From Xenorhabdus yunnanensis (GTDB lineage: Bacteria > Pseudomonadota > Gammaproteobacteria > Enterobacterales > Enterobacteriaceae), in assembly GCF_028598805.1 (NCBI RefSeq), contig NZ_JAQRFI010000008.1:48369-112368 (forward strand): a DNA stretch of 64,000 bases, read 5' to 3'. Numbering within the stretch: position 1 is the stretch's first letter; each line of letters opens with the position of its first letter. Positions 1 through 10,351 of the stretch are shown here, piece after piece. A program made the position numbers and the translations under genes. The notes beneath the pieces are model-generated. The model made no database searches and was not told the origin of the DNA. It worked only from the letters and a program-made list of their open reading frames with translations.

Positions 1-1
1 C

Positions 2-1843
2 GGTGCTGATTTGAGCTTACCAGTATTTGCGCCAGAAAATGTTAATCATCCACTTTGGGTTGAGCGCATTCGCGAAATGAAGCCGGATGTCATCTTCTCT
101 TTTTATTATCGCAACATGCTTAGTCAGGAAATTTTATCACTGGCTGAAAAAGGCGCATTTAATCTTCATGGTTCTTTGTTACCGAAATATCGTGGTCGTG
201 CTCCAGTTAATTGGGCAGTACTCAATGGAGAAACCGAAACAGGTGTAACATTACATAAAATGCTGGAGGGGGCGGATGCGGGAGATATTATCGCGCAACA
301 GTCTGTACAGGTTGATGAAAATGATACTTCTTTGGTAGTACATGGAAAAATATGCGAAGCAACAGTTGAGTTATTGAATGATATTCTGCCTCAAATAAAA
401 TCAGATCATTATCCATCAATTCCACAGGACGAAAGTCAGGCAACTTATTTTGGCCGTCGCACAGCAAACGATGGTGAAATAGTATGGAATAAGTCTGCCA
501 AAGAGATTAATAACTTAGTGAGGGCAGTAACAGAACCCTACCCAGGCGCATTTACTTTTCTGGGCGAACGTAAAATTACAATTTGGCGTTCACGACCACT
601 TAATCAGGCCCATGAAAAACGCCCCGGAACCGTAATTTCTACTAACCCATTTGTTATTGCTTGTGGTGATGGCGTGTTGGAAATCATGAGCGGACAAGGA
701 GAATCAGGGCTTTATGTTCAAGGCAACCGATTAGCGCTTGAAATGGGCATTGTGGCAGGAGGCTATGTTGGTCCGAAAGCAACAACTCAAGTCAGTCGTC
801 GCAAACGCGTGCTCATTTTGGGAGTCAATGGGTTTATCGGTAATCATCTGACTGAACGGTTGTTGCGTGATGGCAATTATGACATTTACGGGATGGATAT
901 TGGTTCTTCTGCCATTGAACGATTCCTTGGTAATCCTCACTTTCACTTCATTGAGGGGGATGTCAGCATTCACACTGAATGGATTGAATATCACATCAAA
1001 AAATGTGATGTCATCCTTCCATTAGTGGCAATCGCGACTCCGATTGAATATACCCGTAATCCTTTGCGAGTCTTTGAGTTAGATTTTGAAGAGAATCTTA
1101 AAATTGTTCGTTATTGTGCTAAGTACAATAAACGGATTATTTTCCCATCGACATCTGAAGTTTACGGTATGTGTGATGACAAGGAGTTTGATGAAGACAC
1201 TTCGCGTCTGATTGTCGGGCCTATCAATAAACAGCGTTGGATCTATTCCGTCTCTAAGCAATTACTTGATCGAGTCATTTGGGCATATGGCGCAAAAGAA
1301 GGTTTGAAATTTACCTTATTCCGTCCATTTAACTGGATGGGGCCGAGGCTGGATAGCTTGAATTCAGCGCGTATTGGTAGTTCAAGGGCTATTACCCAAT
1401 TGATTTTGAACTTGGTGGAAGGTTCTCCGATTAAGTTGGTCGATGGTGGTGAGCAAAAACGTTGTTTCACTGATATTAATGATGGCATTGAAGCACTGTT
1501 CAGAATCATTGAAAACCAGAATGGGTTATGTGACAGTCAAATAATTAATATTGGTAATCCAACAAATGAAGCGAGCATTTGTCAACTGGCTGAAATGCTG
1601 TTGGATAGCTTTGAGAAACATGAATTGCGAGGGCATTTTCCTCCATTTGCTGGATTCAAAAAGATCGAAAGTAGCAGCTATTATGGGCAAGGTTATCAGG
1701 ATGTTGAACACCGTAAACCCAGCATTAAAAATGCAGAGCGTCTGATAGGTTGGAAACCCACCATTGATATGAAGCAAACCATTGATGAAACATTGGACTT
1801 CTTTCTTCGTGGAGCAGTTGAAGAATCCAAAGGGAAAAACTAA
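2..1843 (+). CDS. arnA: ArnA, bifunctional UDP-L-Ara4N formyltransferase / UDP-glucuronate C4 decarboxylase (5' end cut by window)
   Basis: Two-domain cytoplasmic enzyme of 4-amino-4-deoxy-L-arabinose (Ara4N) synthesis. One domain oxidatively decarboxylates UDP-glucuronate; the other formylates UDP-Ara4N. The reading frame is open to the window edge, so roughly 47 N-terminal residues lie outside; the usual length is about 660. The formyltransferase part shows the [13 protein letters not shown] motif (near nt 160-200) and DAGDI (near 270). The NAD-binding decarboxylase part starts at GVNGFIG (near 820), with STSEVYG, YSVSK and the arginine of [15 protein letters not shown] near the end. It is followed 35 bases later by arnD, as in the arnBCADTEF operon. 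Identification is firm; only the start is missing. Confidence 0.97.
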   Translation, partial: GADLSLPVFAPENVNHPLWVERIREMKPDVIFSFYYRNMLSQEILSLAEKGAFNLHGSLLPKYRGRAPVNWAVLNGETETGVTLHKMLEGADAGDIIAQQSVQVDENDTSLVVHGKICEATVELLNDILPQIKSDHYPSIPQDESQATYFGRRTANDGEIVWNKSAKEINNLVRAVTEPYPGAFTFLGERKITIWRSRPLNQAHEKRPGTVISTNPFVIACGDGVLEIMSGQGESGLYVQGNRLALEMGIVAGGYVGPKATTQVSRRKRVLILGVNGFIGNHLTERLLRDGNYDIYGMDIGSSAIERFLGNPHFHFIEGDVSIHTEWIEYHIKKCDVILPLVAIATPIEYTRNPLRVFELDFEENLKIVRYCAKYNKRIIFPSTSEVYGMCDDKEFDEDTSRLIVGPINKQRWIYSVSKQLLDRVIWAYGAKEGLKFTLFRPFNWMGPRLDSLNSARIGSSRAITQLILNLVEGSPIKLVDGGEQKRCFTDINDGIEALFRIIENQNGLCDSQIINIGNPTNEASICQLAEMLLDSFEKHELRGHFPPFAGFKKIESSSYYGQGYQDVEHRKPSIKNAERLIGWKPTIDMKQTIDETLDFFLRGAVEESKGKN

Positions 1844-1878
1844 AAAGCAAGTGAAGGTTTAGGAAGAGAGATAACTTC

Positions 1879-2772
1879 ATGAAGAAAGTTGGTTTAAGGA
1901 TTGATGTGGATACTTATCAAGGCACTAAGGAAGGTGTACCACGGTTGCTTGATATTTTACAAAAGCACCATATTCAAGCCAGCTTTTTCTTCAGTGTTGG
2001 TCCAGACAATATGGGGCGACATTTATGGCGCCTGTTGCGTCCTAAGTTTCTCTGGAAAATGCTGAGATCAAATGCAGCATCTCTCTATGGTCTGGATATT
2101 TTGCTGGCTGGTACAGCTTGGCCGGGGAAAAAAATTGCGAAAGATCTGGGGCATTTGATGAAGCAAACGGTGGATGCAGGTCATGAAATTGGTTTGCATG
2201 CATGGGATCATCAAGGTTGGCAGGCAAAAGTAGAGCGTTGGTCGGAGAATGAATTAGCTGAACAAGTGAGATTGGGAGTTGATGCGCTAGAAAAGGCAAT
2301 AGGGAAAACCGTTACATGTTCCGCTGTTGCAGGGTGGCGAGCAGATGAACGTGTGGTGGCTGTTAAACAACGTTTTGGTTTCGATTACAACAGTGATTGT
2401 CGGGGTACACATCCATTCAGGCCACTCTTGCCCGATGGAAGTGTGGGAACGGTACAAATCCCTGTCACATTACCTACCTATGATGAAGTTGTTGGAACAT
2501 TAGTCAGCGATGCAAATTTTAATCACTTTATCCTTGATGCTATTAAAAATGATCATGGTGTGCCTGTTTATACGATTCATACCGAAGTCGAAGGCATGTC
2601 GAAGTCTTTACAGTTTCAAACATTGTTGAACATGCTTTACCGACAAGAAATTCAATTCTGCAAATTAAGTCATTTGTTACCAGCAAACAGAGATTCACTT
2701 CCTATTGGGAAAATTGTTCGTTCGAATTTTTTTGGTCGAGAAGGCTGGTTAGGTTGCCAACAAGAGGTATAA
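1879..2772 (+). CDS. arnD: ArnD, 4-deoxy-4-formamido-L-arabinose-phosphoundecaprenol deformylase
   Basis: Removes the formyl group from undecaprenyl-phosphate-Ara4FN at the inner membrane, giving the lipid carrier used by ArnT. It has 297 residues against 296 in E. coli. It is a NodB-type polysaccharide deacetylase fold: the first metal-binding motif is RIDVDT at residues 7-12, and [13 protein letters not shown] carries the conserved histidines and aspartate. The start ATG follows a GGAAGAGAG-like ribosome site. It lies between arnA and arnT (7 bases to arnT), so it is almost surely in one transcript with them. Confidence 0.97.
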   Translation: MKKVGLRIDVDTYQGTKEGVPRLLDILQKHHIQASFFFSVGPDNMGRHLWRLLRPKFLWKMLRSNAASLYGLDILLAGTAWPGKKIAKDLGHLMKQTVDAGHEIGLHAWDHQGWQAKVERWSENELAEQVRLGVDALEKAIGKTVTCSAVAGWRADERVVAVKQRFGFDYNSDCRGTHPFRPLLPDGSVGTVQIPVTLPTYDEVVGTLVSDANFNHFILDAIKNDHGVPVYTIHTEVEGMSKSLQFQTLLNMLYRQEIQFCKLSHLLPANRDSLPIGKIVRSNFFGREGWLGCQQEV

Positions 2773-2779
2773 CACAAAT

Positions 2780-4441
2780 ATGTTGAATACTCGGACGAGT
2801 AAAGCAGGAGCCGTTTTGATGGCTCTTTTTTTTATTCTTACTTACTTATTGCCTCTGGATAGTCGTCTATTATGGCAGCCGGATGAAACACGGTATGCTG
2901 AAATTAGCCGAGAAATGCTGCAACGTGGGGATTGGATAGTACCTTACTTTCTGGATGTTCGTTATTTTGAAAAACCAGTAGCAGGATATTGGATCAATAA
3001 CATCAGTCAATGGATTTTTGGTCACAATAATTTTGCTGTTCGTTTTGGCTCCGTGTTCAGTATTCTAATCAGCGCATTTCTTCTCTATCGTTTGGCAATG
3101 ATGATGTGGAAATGTCGCCAGACTGCTTTTGTTTCCAGCCTGATTTACATTTCCATGTTCATTGTTTTGTCCATTGGTACTTATAGTGTTCTTGACCCTA
3201 TGTTTTCTTTGTGGGTGACTGCGGGGATTGTGGGCTGTTATTGGGCGCTTAAGGCTGCTAAGACCCGAGAACGGATTCTGGCATGGTCTGTTCTCGGGTT
3301 AGCCTGTGGTATGGCTTTTATGACAAAAGGATTTCTGGCATTGGCACTGCCCGTGATTGCCATGATACCCATCACGATATACCAGAAACGCTTTTGGGAA
3401 ATGGTTCGTTTTGGGCCTCTTGCCGTGATTTCCGCTATTTTGATTAGCCTACCGTGGGTAATTGCGATTGCTCTGCGTGAACCGGATTACTGGCATTATT
3501 TCTTTTGGGTAGAACATATACAGCGTTTTGCTTCTGAGGAAGCTCAGCATATTGCACCTATTTGGTATTACTTACCGATATTGATTTTAGGGGTGATCCC
3601 GTGGTTAGGCTTACTGCCTGGTGCTTTAATTAAAAGTTGGAAAGAGAAAAAAAGTCATCCGGAAATGTTTTTCCTGTTTTGTTGGTTTGTTGTTCCGTTT
3701 GTCTTTTTCAGTATTGCAAAAGGAAAGCTGCCAACTTATATCTTGCCCTTCATCGGCCCTTTAGCACTGATGATGGCAAAATATAGTGTCGATTGTGTCA
3801 AAAATGGCAATATGAAAGCGTTGAAAATGAATGGACTGGTGAATGTCTTCATCGGATTGCTTGCCATTTTGGTACTTTTTGCTATGAAAACCTTGAAGAT
3901 TTCTTCAATTTATCAGCCTGATGAATCGTTGAAATGGATGATGGGAATTATTGCCTTTGGTGTTTGGGGGGGGATTGGTTATCTATGTTTCATTCGCAAT
4001 GGTAAATATTGGCTATGGGCTGCTGCTTGTTCAATTATGATCAGCTTATCTATAGGTAGTGCATTGCCGGACAAGACGATAAATTCCAAGCTTCCCCAGC
4101 ATTTCATTCAGCAAAATAAAAAAGAGTTAGCTGACAGTAAATATATTTTGACTCAATCTGTTGGAGTAGGTGCGTCGATTGCGTGGGAGTTAAAACGCAG
4201 TGATATTTACATGTATGATCGTCAAGGGGAATTAAAATATGGACTTGATTATCCTGATAGCCAATATCGATATATCACAGAGGAAGGATTTCCTACATGG
4301 TTAGCGAAAACACGCAAAGAAGGTCAAGTTGCTATTGTTTTTCTCTTATCTTCAAAAGGTGAATTGCCTGAATTACCAGAGCCGGATTTTGTGCGTCGTA
4401 GCCATAGATTCGCGCTTGTGATTTATAAGAAACAGCCATGA
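2780..4441 (+). CDS. arnT: ArnT, undecaprenyl phosphate-alpha-L-Ara4N transferase
   Basis: Inner-membrane glycosyltransferase that moves Ara4N from undecaprenyl phosphate to lipid A phosphate on the periplasmic face. This lowers the negative charge of LPS and gives resistance to polymyxin and cationic peptides. It has 553 residues with about a dozen hydrophobic spans and a C-terminal periplasmic part. The N-terminal first loop has the family motif [13 protein letters not shown] (the PMT/GT83 acidic motif). It overlaps arnE by four bases (ATGA), showing translational coupling. PmrAB or PhoPQ control is known for the family; the operon promoter is outside the window. Confidence 0.97.
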   Translation: MLNTRTSKAGAVLMALFFILTYLLPLDSRLLWQPDETRYAEISREMLQRGDWIVPYFLDVRYFEKPVAGYWINNISQWIFGHNNFAVRFGSVFSILISAFLLYRLAMMMWKCRQTAFVSSLIYISMFIVLSIGTYSVLDPMFSLWVTAGIVGCYWALKAAKTRERILAWSVLGLACGMAFMTKGFLALALPVIAMIPITIYQKRFWEMVRFGPLAVISAILISLPWVIAIALREPDYWHYFFWVEHIQRFASEEAQHIAPIWYYLPILILGVIPWLGLLPGALIKSWKEKKSHPEMFFLFCWFVVPFVFFSIAKGKLPTYILPFIGPLALMMAKYSVDCVKNGNMKALKMNGLVNVFIGLLAILVLFAMKTLKISSIYQPDESLKWMMGIIAFGVWGGIGYLCFIRNGKYWLWAAACSIMISLSIGSALPDKTINSKLPQHFIQQNKKELADSKYILTQSVGVGASIAWELKRSDIYMYDRQGELKYGLDYPDSQYRYITEEGFPTWLAKTRKEGQVAIVFLLSSKGELPELPEPDFVRRSHRFALVIYKKQP

Positions 4442-4788
4442 GCAGCAATATAACCTTATTGATTTTGGTTAGTTTACTAACCTGCGCGGGACAATTATGC
4501 CAGAAACAGGCAGTTATTTGTTGGCAGAAAAAAGATACCCCTTATAAAGGGGTATTTATGGCGATATGGTTGCTTAGCGCTATTATTTTATTGAGTATAG
4601 GGATGATATTTTGGTTGCGATTATTGCAATTTTTGCCACTGAGTACTGCTTACCCTATGCTTAGTATAAATTTTGTAATAGTGACTTTGGTTGGGCAATT
4701 TTTGTATCAGGAAAAAGTGGGGTTAAAGCACTGGATGGGGGTTTTAGCAATTATGTTCGGAATTTTATTGATGAGCTTGAGCCAATGA
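4438..4788 (+). CDS. arnE: ArnE, Ara4N-phosphoundecaprenol flippase subunit
   Basis: Small multidrug-resistance (SMR/EamA)-like membrane protein of 116 residues with four hydrophobic segments. With ArnF it is thought to flip undecaprenyl phosphate-Ara4N from the cytoplasmic to the periplasmic leaflet for ArnT. The internal motif [15 protein letters not shown] is typical of ArnE. Its start overlaps the arnT stop and its own stop overlaps the arnF start (both ATGA), so the three are translationally coupled. Confidence 0.95.
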   Translation: MSSNITLLILVSLLTCAGQLCQKQAVICWQKKDTPYKGVFMAIWLLSAIILLSIGMIFWLRLLQFLPLSTAYPMLSINFVIVTLVGQFLYQEKVGLKHWMGVLAIMFGILLMSLSQ

Positions 4789-5180
4789 AGGGTTACCTTT
4801 GGGGAGTGGCGAGTGTCTTGTTGATCACTGTAGCTCAATTGCTATTGAAATGGGGAGTTGCCCACCTGCCAGAACTTTCGTTGTCAACGCATTGGCTGGA
4901 CATTGACTGGTTTTGGACAAATCATAATCCTTTATTGCTGATTATGGTCGGATTGGCGGGTTATGCGCTATCCATGTTATGTTGGTTTTTCGCGTTGAAA
5001 TACCTGCCATTGAATAAAGCGTACCCTATTATTAGCTTGAGTTATGTTTTTGTTTATTTAATGGCGGTTTTATTGCCTTGGTTCAATGAAACCATCTCAC
5101 TGTTAAAGACATTGGGCATTTTTTTCATCTTATTAGGCGTTTGGTTAATTAGCAGGCCGGAAAAAAATCAATGTCATTGA
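4785..5180 (+). CDS. arnF: ArnF, Ara4N-phosphoundecaprenol flippase subunit
   Basis: Second subunit of the flippase, 131 residues, four predicted membrane spans, SMR-like. The motif [21 protein letters not shown] parallels the matching stretch of ArnE, showing the two are paralogues. It is the last gene of the arn operon: 201 bases without a gene follow, containing an ERIC repeat, before nlpC. No clear Rho-independent terminator is visible after the stop. Confidence 0.95.
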   Translation: MKGYLWGVASVLLITVAQLLLKWGVAHLPELSLSTHWLDIDWFWTNHNPLLLIMVGLAGYALSMLCWFFALKYLPLNKAYPIISLSYVFVYLMAVLLPWFNETISLLKTLGIFFILLGVWLISRPEKNQCH

Positions 5181-5293
5181 TTATTTTTATAAAGATTGAT
5201 AAATAAAAGCGTCATATAACGTCATATTATTATGAAAAGTTTCAGAAGCGGTGCTTGTTTTTTTATTTCTCGCTCGATAAAGTTTATCGTTTC

Positions 5294-5359
5294 TATACCC
5301 AATGGATTCCAAGGTGCGTCGCAGCTAACAAAGAGGTAACTTGAAAGACCAAGGGTATA
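5294..5359. repeat. ERIC-type repeat, short form
   Basis: Begins TATACCCAATGGATT and ends GAAAGACCAAGGGTATA, the two conserved ends of ERIC elements, but is only 66 bp long because the central half is missing relative to the full copy at 26293-26419. It lies 23 bases before the chosen nlpC start. Confidence 0.85.
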
Positions 5360-5381
5360 TATGATGATTGAGGGAAAACGG

Positions 5382-5867
5382 ATGGCAATAAGAATAGGGC
5401 ATTTATGCTTATTATTTGGTTTTTTTCTTATTGGTTGTACCAATCCTGTAACTAAGTCTGACTCGCCTCCATTGAAGGCGGCTCTCTCTGATCCAATAAT
5501 GGTCATCGCTCAGTTAAGAGATCAACTAGACCAATGGCATAATACACCATATCGCTACGGTGGTATGGATAGACATGGTGTTGATTGTTCAGGCTTTGTT
5601 TACCGAACTTTTTATGATCGCTTTAATATCCTGCTACCCCGGACAACAAGTGAACAAACCAAGTTGGGCTCACAGATCAGCAAAGATGACCTGATGCCAG
5701 GGGATCTTGTGTTTTTCAAAACGGGTAGTGGAAAAAGTGGGTTGCATGTGGGTATTTATGATACTAACAATGAATTTATTCACGCATCCACAAGTAAAGG
5801 CGTAATACGTTCTTCTCTTGATAATGTGTATTGGCGTCGTGTTTTTTGGCAAGCCCGTAGAATGTGA
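5382..5867 (+). CDS. nlpC: NlpC, NlpC/P60-family lipoprotein, probable peptidoglycan hydrolase
   Basis: Lipoprotein of 161 residues with a C-terminal NlpC/P60 cysteine peptidase domain, a fold that usually cuts peptide bonds in peptidoglycan. The start at 5382 is chosen because GAGGGA lies six bases before it; an upstream in-frame ATG at 5361 lacks a ribosome site. The signal peptide ends in lipobox LIGC, so Cys19 would be lipidated. The catalytic cysteine is in GVDCSGFV and the histidine in GLHVGIYD. It is close to E. coli NlpC over its whole length. In E. coli nlpC also lies in the aroH neighbourhood. Confidence 0.93.
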   Translation: MAIRIGHLCLLFGFFLIGCTNPVTKSDSPPLKAALSDPIMVIAQLRDQLDQWHNTPYRYGGMDRHGVDCSGFVYRTFYDRFNILLPRTTSEQTKLGSQISKDDLMPGDLVFFKTGSGKSGLHVGIYDTNNEFIHASTSKGVIRSSLDNVYWRRVFWQARRM

Positions 5868-5940
5868 CTTCATTTTCATCTCATTATTCCGGCAGTGCTT
5901 TATGATATCTTAAGGCTCTGTTTTTCTGCCGGAGTCAAAA

Positions 5941-6957
5941 ATGTCCTCATTACGTCTGTTGCTTTCAGATTCTCATGATCCCTGGTTTAACCTTGCGGTT
6001 GAAGAATGTATTTTTCGACAGATGCCTCCAAATCAGCGCGTTTTGTTTTTATGGCGCAATACTAATACTGTTGTGGTGGGACGTGCGCAGAATCCATGGA
6101 AAGAGTGTAATACTCGAAAAATGGAGCAAGATGGAATCAAACTGGCTAGACGTAGCAGTGGGGGTGGCGCGGTTTTCCATGATTTGGGCAATACGTGTTT
6201 TACTTTTATGGCAGGTAAACCTGAATATGATAAAACTATTTCTACACAAATCGTCCTTGAAGGTTTAAAAAAATCAGGAATTCATGCCACAGCTTCTGGT
6301 CGCAATGATTTGGTTTTATCTTCCCCTGAAGGGGAGCGTAAAATCTCTGGCTCTGCATATAAGGAAACTAAAGATAGAGGCTTTCATCACGGAACCTTGT
6401 TGATTAATGCAGACTTAAATCGACTTGCTGATTATCTTAATCCAGACCCTAAAAAATTACAGTCGAAAGGTATCACTTCGGTTCGCTCCAGAGTAACGAA
6501 TTTGACTGAGTTGTTGCCAAATATCACACATGAAACCGTTTGTAAGGGGATTATAGACGCATTTTTTGAATACTTCGGTGAAGCAGTCAAAGCAGAAGTT
6601 ATTTCACCACAGGCTTTGCCTGATTTACCCGGTTTTAGTGATATTTTTGCTAAACAGAGCAGTTGGGAATGGAACTTTGGTCAGGCTTCTTCATTCAGTC
6701 ATGTACTGGATACACGATTTCATTGGGGTGGTGTTGAGCTGCATGTTGATGTTGAACATGGTGTGATTAGCCGTTGCCAAATGTTTACTGACAGTTTGGA
6801 ACCTGCTCCGCTTGAAGTGTTGTCTGAAAAACTAGTCGGAGTGCAGTATCAGCCAGAAACGATTGGGAAAATGGTTCAGCAAATCAGTGAACAATATCCC
6901 TCTTTGGATGCAGAATTGCAGCAGTTTAACCACTGGCTGATGAATGAGCTGAAATAA
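5941..6957 (+). CDS. lplA: LplA, lipoate-protein ligase A
   Basis: Cytoplasmic enzyme that activates free lipoate with ATP and attaches it to the lipoyl domains of pyruvate and 2-oxoglutarate dehydrogenases and the glycine cleavage H protein. It has 338 residues, the same as E. coli LplA. The BPL/LplA/LipB catalytic domain carries [15 protein letters not shown] near residues 69-83; a small C-terminal accessory domain follows residue 250. The start is preceded by GGAG. It is a single-gene unit on the plus strand between nlpC and a convergent regulator. Confidence 0.96.
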   Translation: MSSLRLLLSDSHDPWFNLAVEECIFRQMPPNQRVLFLWRNTNTVVVGRAQNPWKECNTRKMEQDGIKLARRSSGGGAVFHDLGNTCFTFMAGKPEYDKTISTQIVLEGLKKSGIHATASGRNDLVLSSPEGERKISGSAYKETKDRGFHHGTLLINADLNRLADYLNPDPKKLQSKGITSVRSRVTNLTELLPNITHETVCKGIIDAFFEYFGEAVKAEVISPQALPDLPGFSDIFAKQSSWEWNFGQASSFSHVLDTRFHWGGVELHVDVEHGVISRCQMFTDSLEPAPLEVLSEKLVGVQYQPETIGKMVQQISEQYPSLDAELQQFNHWLMNELK

Positions 6958-6986
6958 TTGAAGGGCGTTCGATAAAATGCAAAAAA

Positions 6987-7013
6987 ATGGTCAACGATAG
7001 GGAAGTTGACCAT
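6987..7013 (-). terminator. Rho-independent terminator of the AraC-family gene
   Basis: Nine-base stem ATGGTCAAC / GTTGACCAT with a nine-base loop. Read on the minus strand it is followed by seven T, so it should end leftward transcription from the regulator at 7144-7509. Confidence 0.75.
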
Positions 7014-7095
7014 AAAGGGTGGCACTTATTATAAATGCGGTTCCGAAGTATAGGGTGGGGTATTTATTCTTTGCAGTATCGATTTCTTGAGGTAT

Positions 7096-7159
7096 TTATT
7101 TCTCATGAAGCTTATTTCTCATGAGGTTTATTCCTCAAGAGGTCTATCCCTCACAATGT
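7096..7159. repeat. 16 bp tandem repeat, four units
   Basis: Four successive 16 bp units (7096, 7112, 7128, 7144) of the form TTATTTCTCATGAGGT, diverging gradually. The last unit holds the final codons and stop of the AraC-family gene, so the array grows out of a coding end. Confidence 0.8.
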
Positions 7160-7509
7160 AAAAATGTTTTTAACTCAGGCAATTGCCCATTTTCCCTGAA
7201 TTTAGCTGGTGTGGTATTAAAATGTTTTTTGAATATTCGAGTAAATGTAGCCTGAGAACTAAAACCATATTGAAGAGCAATATCAAGAATCGGCAAATTG
7301 TCTTCACGCAAAGATTTGGCTGCTTCATGGAGGCGGCGTCGGCGCACATATTGACCTAATGTACAGCCTTTCAACTCCTTAAAAATGCGTTGTAAATGCC
7401 ATTTTGAATAACCACTTTTATGGGCTATAGCATCTATTTTGATGCCTTCAGTCTGTTGAAGCTGGCTTTCTAACCATCTGACAATATCGTTGATAACATT
7501 TTCTAACAT
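7144..7509 (-). CDS. AraC-family single-domain regulator, Rob/MarA/SoxS type
   Basis: DNA-binding protein of 121 residues made almost only of the AraC double helix-turn-helix. The motif GYSKWHLQRIFK is shared by Rob, MarA, SoxS and RamA; PILDIALQYGF and FTRIFKKHF match the Rob DNA-binding half most closely. There is no ligand domain. Start 7509 is chosen over 7524 because GGGAGGT lies five bases before it. By family knowledge it would activate efflux, redox or envelope genes through a mar/sox/rob box, probably regulated by its own amount. Which of Rob, MarA or SoxS it replaces cannot be told here. Confidence 0.85.
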   Translation of the reverse strand: MLENVINDIVRWLESQLQQTEGIKIDAIAHKSGYSKWHLQRIFKELKGCTLGQYVRRRRLHEAAKSLREDNLPILDIALQYGFSSQATFTRIFKKHFNTTPAKFRENGQLPELKTFLHCEG

Positions 7510-7740
7510 GTTTACCTCCCACATAGGTGGGCTTTTGCTAAAAAAATACAGATAAATAATTAGTTACGTTATTGTGTGAGCCATTTTAAGAATTTCTTTT
7601 TTATCGTATACGCAAAATGTGCTGTTTCCGGTTAATAACTGTTACATAGGGTTTATTTTTACCTTATCGCTATCTACTAAGTAGATTTCAAATTATTACC
7701 AACGAAAAGGGCATTAAAGAAGGAGGATAAACCGTAGCCT

Positions 7741-8535
7741 TTATTGCCGAAGATAGATTTGTGGCTGGTTAGTTTCAGGATGTTGCGTAACACCTAAATC
7801 GGCTTGGTACCATTGTTTAAGAATATCGTCACGCAATACATCTTGTGGAATGCCGGATGCAACTAATCGTCCTTTGTGCAATAGAATAATTTTATCGGCA
7901 TAAAGTGCTGCAAGATTCAAATCATGGAGTACACAGCAGACAGCAATAGGCTGTTGTCGCGTCAGGCGATGAACCAATCGCAATGTATGCTGCTGGTGAT
8001 AAAGATCCAGTGCTGAAGTGGGTTCATCCAAAAATAGACAAGATTCAGTAGGTTCAGGATGCCAAAGTTGAGCCAAAACTCTTGCTAATTGAACTCGTTG
8101 TTGCTCACCCCCAGATAACTGCTGATAATTCCTGTTTCTCAGTTCTTCACATTCTGTTAATGCAATAGCTTCACCAATGGCGGTTCTTTTGTATACATTA
8201 TCATGGGGAACACGTCCCATGGCGATGACTTCCTCTACACTAAAAGGGAAAGATAGGGAACTATATTGCCTCATTACTGCTCGAATGCGAGCCAGTTGTT
8301 GGGTTGGCCAGCGGGAAATAGGAATACCTTTTAATAAACAGTCTCCTGAACTGGGTGGGATATAGCCAGTTAACAGACGCAATAATGTTGATTTTCCCGC
8401 CCCATTTGGGCCAATAATTGCTACAACTTCCCCTTGACGAATAGAAAGAGAAACATCTTTGATTATCTGATGCTGCCCAATAAAATAATTTAAATTTTGG
8501 GCTTCAAGTAAATTAGCTGGCGTGATCGGTTTCAT
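7741..8535 (-). CDS. hmuV: HmuV, haemin ABC transporter ATP-binding protein
   Basis: ATPase of the haemin importer HmuTUV, 264 residues. Walker [10 protein letters not shown] (near residue 42), ABC signature LSGGEQQR, Walker B CLFLDEP and the switch histidine after VLHDLNLA are all present. It is the last gene of the hmu operon; its start overlaps the stop of hmuU. About 230 bases without a gene separate it from the next gene, and no clear terminator hairpin is seen. Confidence 0.95.
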   Translation of the reverse strand: MKPITPANLLEAQNLNYFIGQHQIIKDVSLSIRQGEVVAIIGPNGAGKSTLLRLLTGYIPPSSGDCLLKGIPISRWPTQQLARIRAVMRQYSSLSFPFSVEEVIAMGRVPHDNVYKRTAIGEAIALTECEELRNRNYQQLSGGEQQRVQLARVLAQLWHPEPTESCLFLDEPTSALDLYHQQHTLRLVHRLTRQQPIAVCCVLHDLNLAALYADKIILLHKGRLVASGIPQDVLRDDILKQWYQADLGVTQHPETNQPQIYLRQ

Positions 8536-9536
8536 TATAAACGACCTCCCGATGGCTTAAGAATGAGCCATAAAAAATAAGGGGCACCGATCAAACCAGT
8601 GATAAGGCCGACTGGCATTTCCGCAGGAGAAACTAACGTTCTGGCTAATGTGTCAGCTGTTAATAAAAGACATGCGCCGCCCAGAACTGATATCGGTAGT
8701 AACCAAGTATGGTCTCCTCCAAACCGTAGTCGGGCAAGATGTGGGATAACTAACCCAATGAAACCAATAACACCAGTTAAAGCGACTGAACATCCGACCA
8801 ATAAGGCACTTAACAGCAATAATTGATATTTGGTGCGTTGGACATTAACGCCTAAATAGTGCGCTTCTTCATCTCCTAGTTGCAACAAATTGAGCTTCCG
8901 TGCCTGGCTGAATGCCAGCATACAAACAGGGATAATAAGTGATGCAGCAATAGTCAGAGTTGGCCACTCTATTTGACTGAGTGAACCCATCATCCAAATG
9001 GAAAACTGGCGTAATTGTTGGTCGTTACTGATATAACTCAATACGCCAATAAATGACATACATAATGCGTTGATGGCAATGCCTGCAAGCAGTAGCTTTG
9101 ACAGATTGCCATGATTATATTTGTTAAGAATGAATATCAGAGATGATACCAATAAACTGCCGACAAAGGCTGCAATAATATGTCCGTATAACGCAATGCT
9201 GGCAGGTAGGGCGAAAGGCAGAACAATAACCATTGCGACGGTAAGTGCTGCACCACTGCTGATCCCTAACAACCCGGGATCAGCCAGAGGATTACGGAAT
9301 AACCCTTGCATCACAGCACCAGATATAGCCAGTGCGCCTCCAACGAGGATCGCCAGCAAAATACGTGGTAACCGAATATTTAACCAAATCTGCCACTGTG
9401 GGTCATCCAAAGAGGATTCCCACAGTGTTTTAAAGGAAAGTGGCAATGCCCCCATATTTGCTGAGCTAATTGCTAGAAAAAACAACAATAAACCCAGCAT
9501 TATCAAACCGAGACTAGGGGATTGAGAACGACTCAT
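8535..9536 (-). CDS. hmuU: HmuU, haemin ABC transporter permease
   Basis: FecCD/BtuC-type inner-membrane permease of 333 residues with about ten hydrophobic spans. [17 protein letters not shown] sequence ([18 protein letters not shown]) is the conserved coupling stretch that contacts the ATPase. It overlaps hmuT by four bases upstream and hmuV by one base downstream. It moves haem delivered by HmuT into the cytoplasm. Confidence 0.95.
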   Translation of the reverse strand: MSRSQSPSLGLIMLGLLLFFLAISSANMGALPLSFKTLWESSLDDPQWQIWLNIRLPRILLAILVGGALAISGAVMQGLFRNPLADPGLLGISSGAALTVAMVIVLPFALPASIALYGHIIAAFVGSLLVSSLIFILNKYNHGNLSKLLLAGIAINALCMSFIGVLSYISNDQQLRQFSIWMMGSLSQIEWPTLTIAASLIIPVCMLAFSQARKLNLLQLGDEEAHYLGVNVQRTKYQLLLLSALLVGCSVALTGVIGFIGLVIPHLARLRFGGDHTWLLPISVLGGACLLLTADTLARTLVSPAEMPVGLITGLIGAPYFLWLILKPSGGRL

Positions 9537-10351
9537 TGCACTTTCTCCGCAGCATCACGGACTTGTTTCATCACAGCAGGGGTTTGCAGACTAAATCCAA
9601 GCAGGCCCATTTCATCAACAACAACGACCTGTTTTTTCTTTCCTGCTGGTGTGAAGTTCAATCCGGGAAGCTGCCAGACTTTATCCATACCACCCAAAGT
9701 TTTTAGCCCTTCAGTGCTGACCAGTAGTAAGTCCGGTTTGCTGGCAATAACACCTTCTTGGGATAAAGGACGGTATCCTTTGAAACCCTGCATTGCATTT
9801 TTTGCACCAATGGAACGGATAATTTGATCTGCTGCTGTTTGCTGTCCAGCCGCCATTGGCATGATGCCTCCGTGGCTCATGACAAAAACAACTTTAGCGG
9901 GAATATCTGACGTAGCAACATCAGCCAGCTGTTGCCGATATTGGGCAATCAATGCTTCACCACGTTTTTCCCGATTGACCGCCTTGGCGACGGTCATGAT
10001 TTTTTCAGGAACGGCTTCTAACGAGGTTTTGCTGGTCACTTTAATGACTTTTACACCGGAATCTTCGACTTGTTTGAGTGCCAGAGAAGGTTGAGCAGAT
10101 TCACTTGCGATCACCAGTGATGGGCGCATGGATAAAATCCCTTCTGAATTCAGAACCCTCATATACCCGATATCGGGTAGAGAGAGTAATGCTTTGGGAT
10201 TTTGACTGGTACTGTCCCTTGCGACAACATGCTGTCCTTCGCCAAGTGCAAAAACAATTTCAGACACATCGCCACCAATTGTAACAATGCGTTCAGCAGA
10301 GAACACATTGAAAGAGATGGCAAACATAAATGTTAGAAGCCATTTTTTCAT
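9533..10351 (-). CDS. hmuT: HmuT, periplasmic haemin-binding protein
   Basis: Periplasmic binding protein, 272 residues from ATG 10351, which overlaps the hmuS stop (ATGA). A longer reading from a TTG at 10360 is less likely. An N-terminal signal peptide ends near FNVFSA. The stretch DIGYMRVLNSEGI holds the tyrosine that coordinates haem iron in ShuT/PhuT proteins. It hands haem from HmuR to HmuUV. Confidence 0.94.
   Translation of the reverse strand: MKKWLLTFMFAISFNVFSAERIVTIGGDVSEIVFALGEGQHVVARDSTSQNPKALLSLPDIGYMRVLNSEGILSMRPSLVIASESAQPSLALKQVEDSGVKVIKVTSKTSLEAVPEKIMTVAKAVNREKRGEALIAQYRQQLADVATSDIPAKVVFVMSHGGIMPMAAGQQTAADQIIRSIGAKNAMQGFKGYRPLSQEGVIASKPDLLLVSTEGLKTLGGMDKVWQLPGLNFTPAGKKKQVVVVDEMGLLGFSLQTPAVMKQVRDAAEKVQ

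Noticed and set aside
5222..5506. 94-residue minus-strand ORF
   Set aside because: Antisense to the nlpC start and the short ERIC; no ribosome site.
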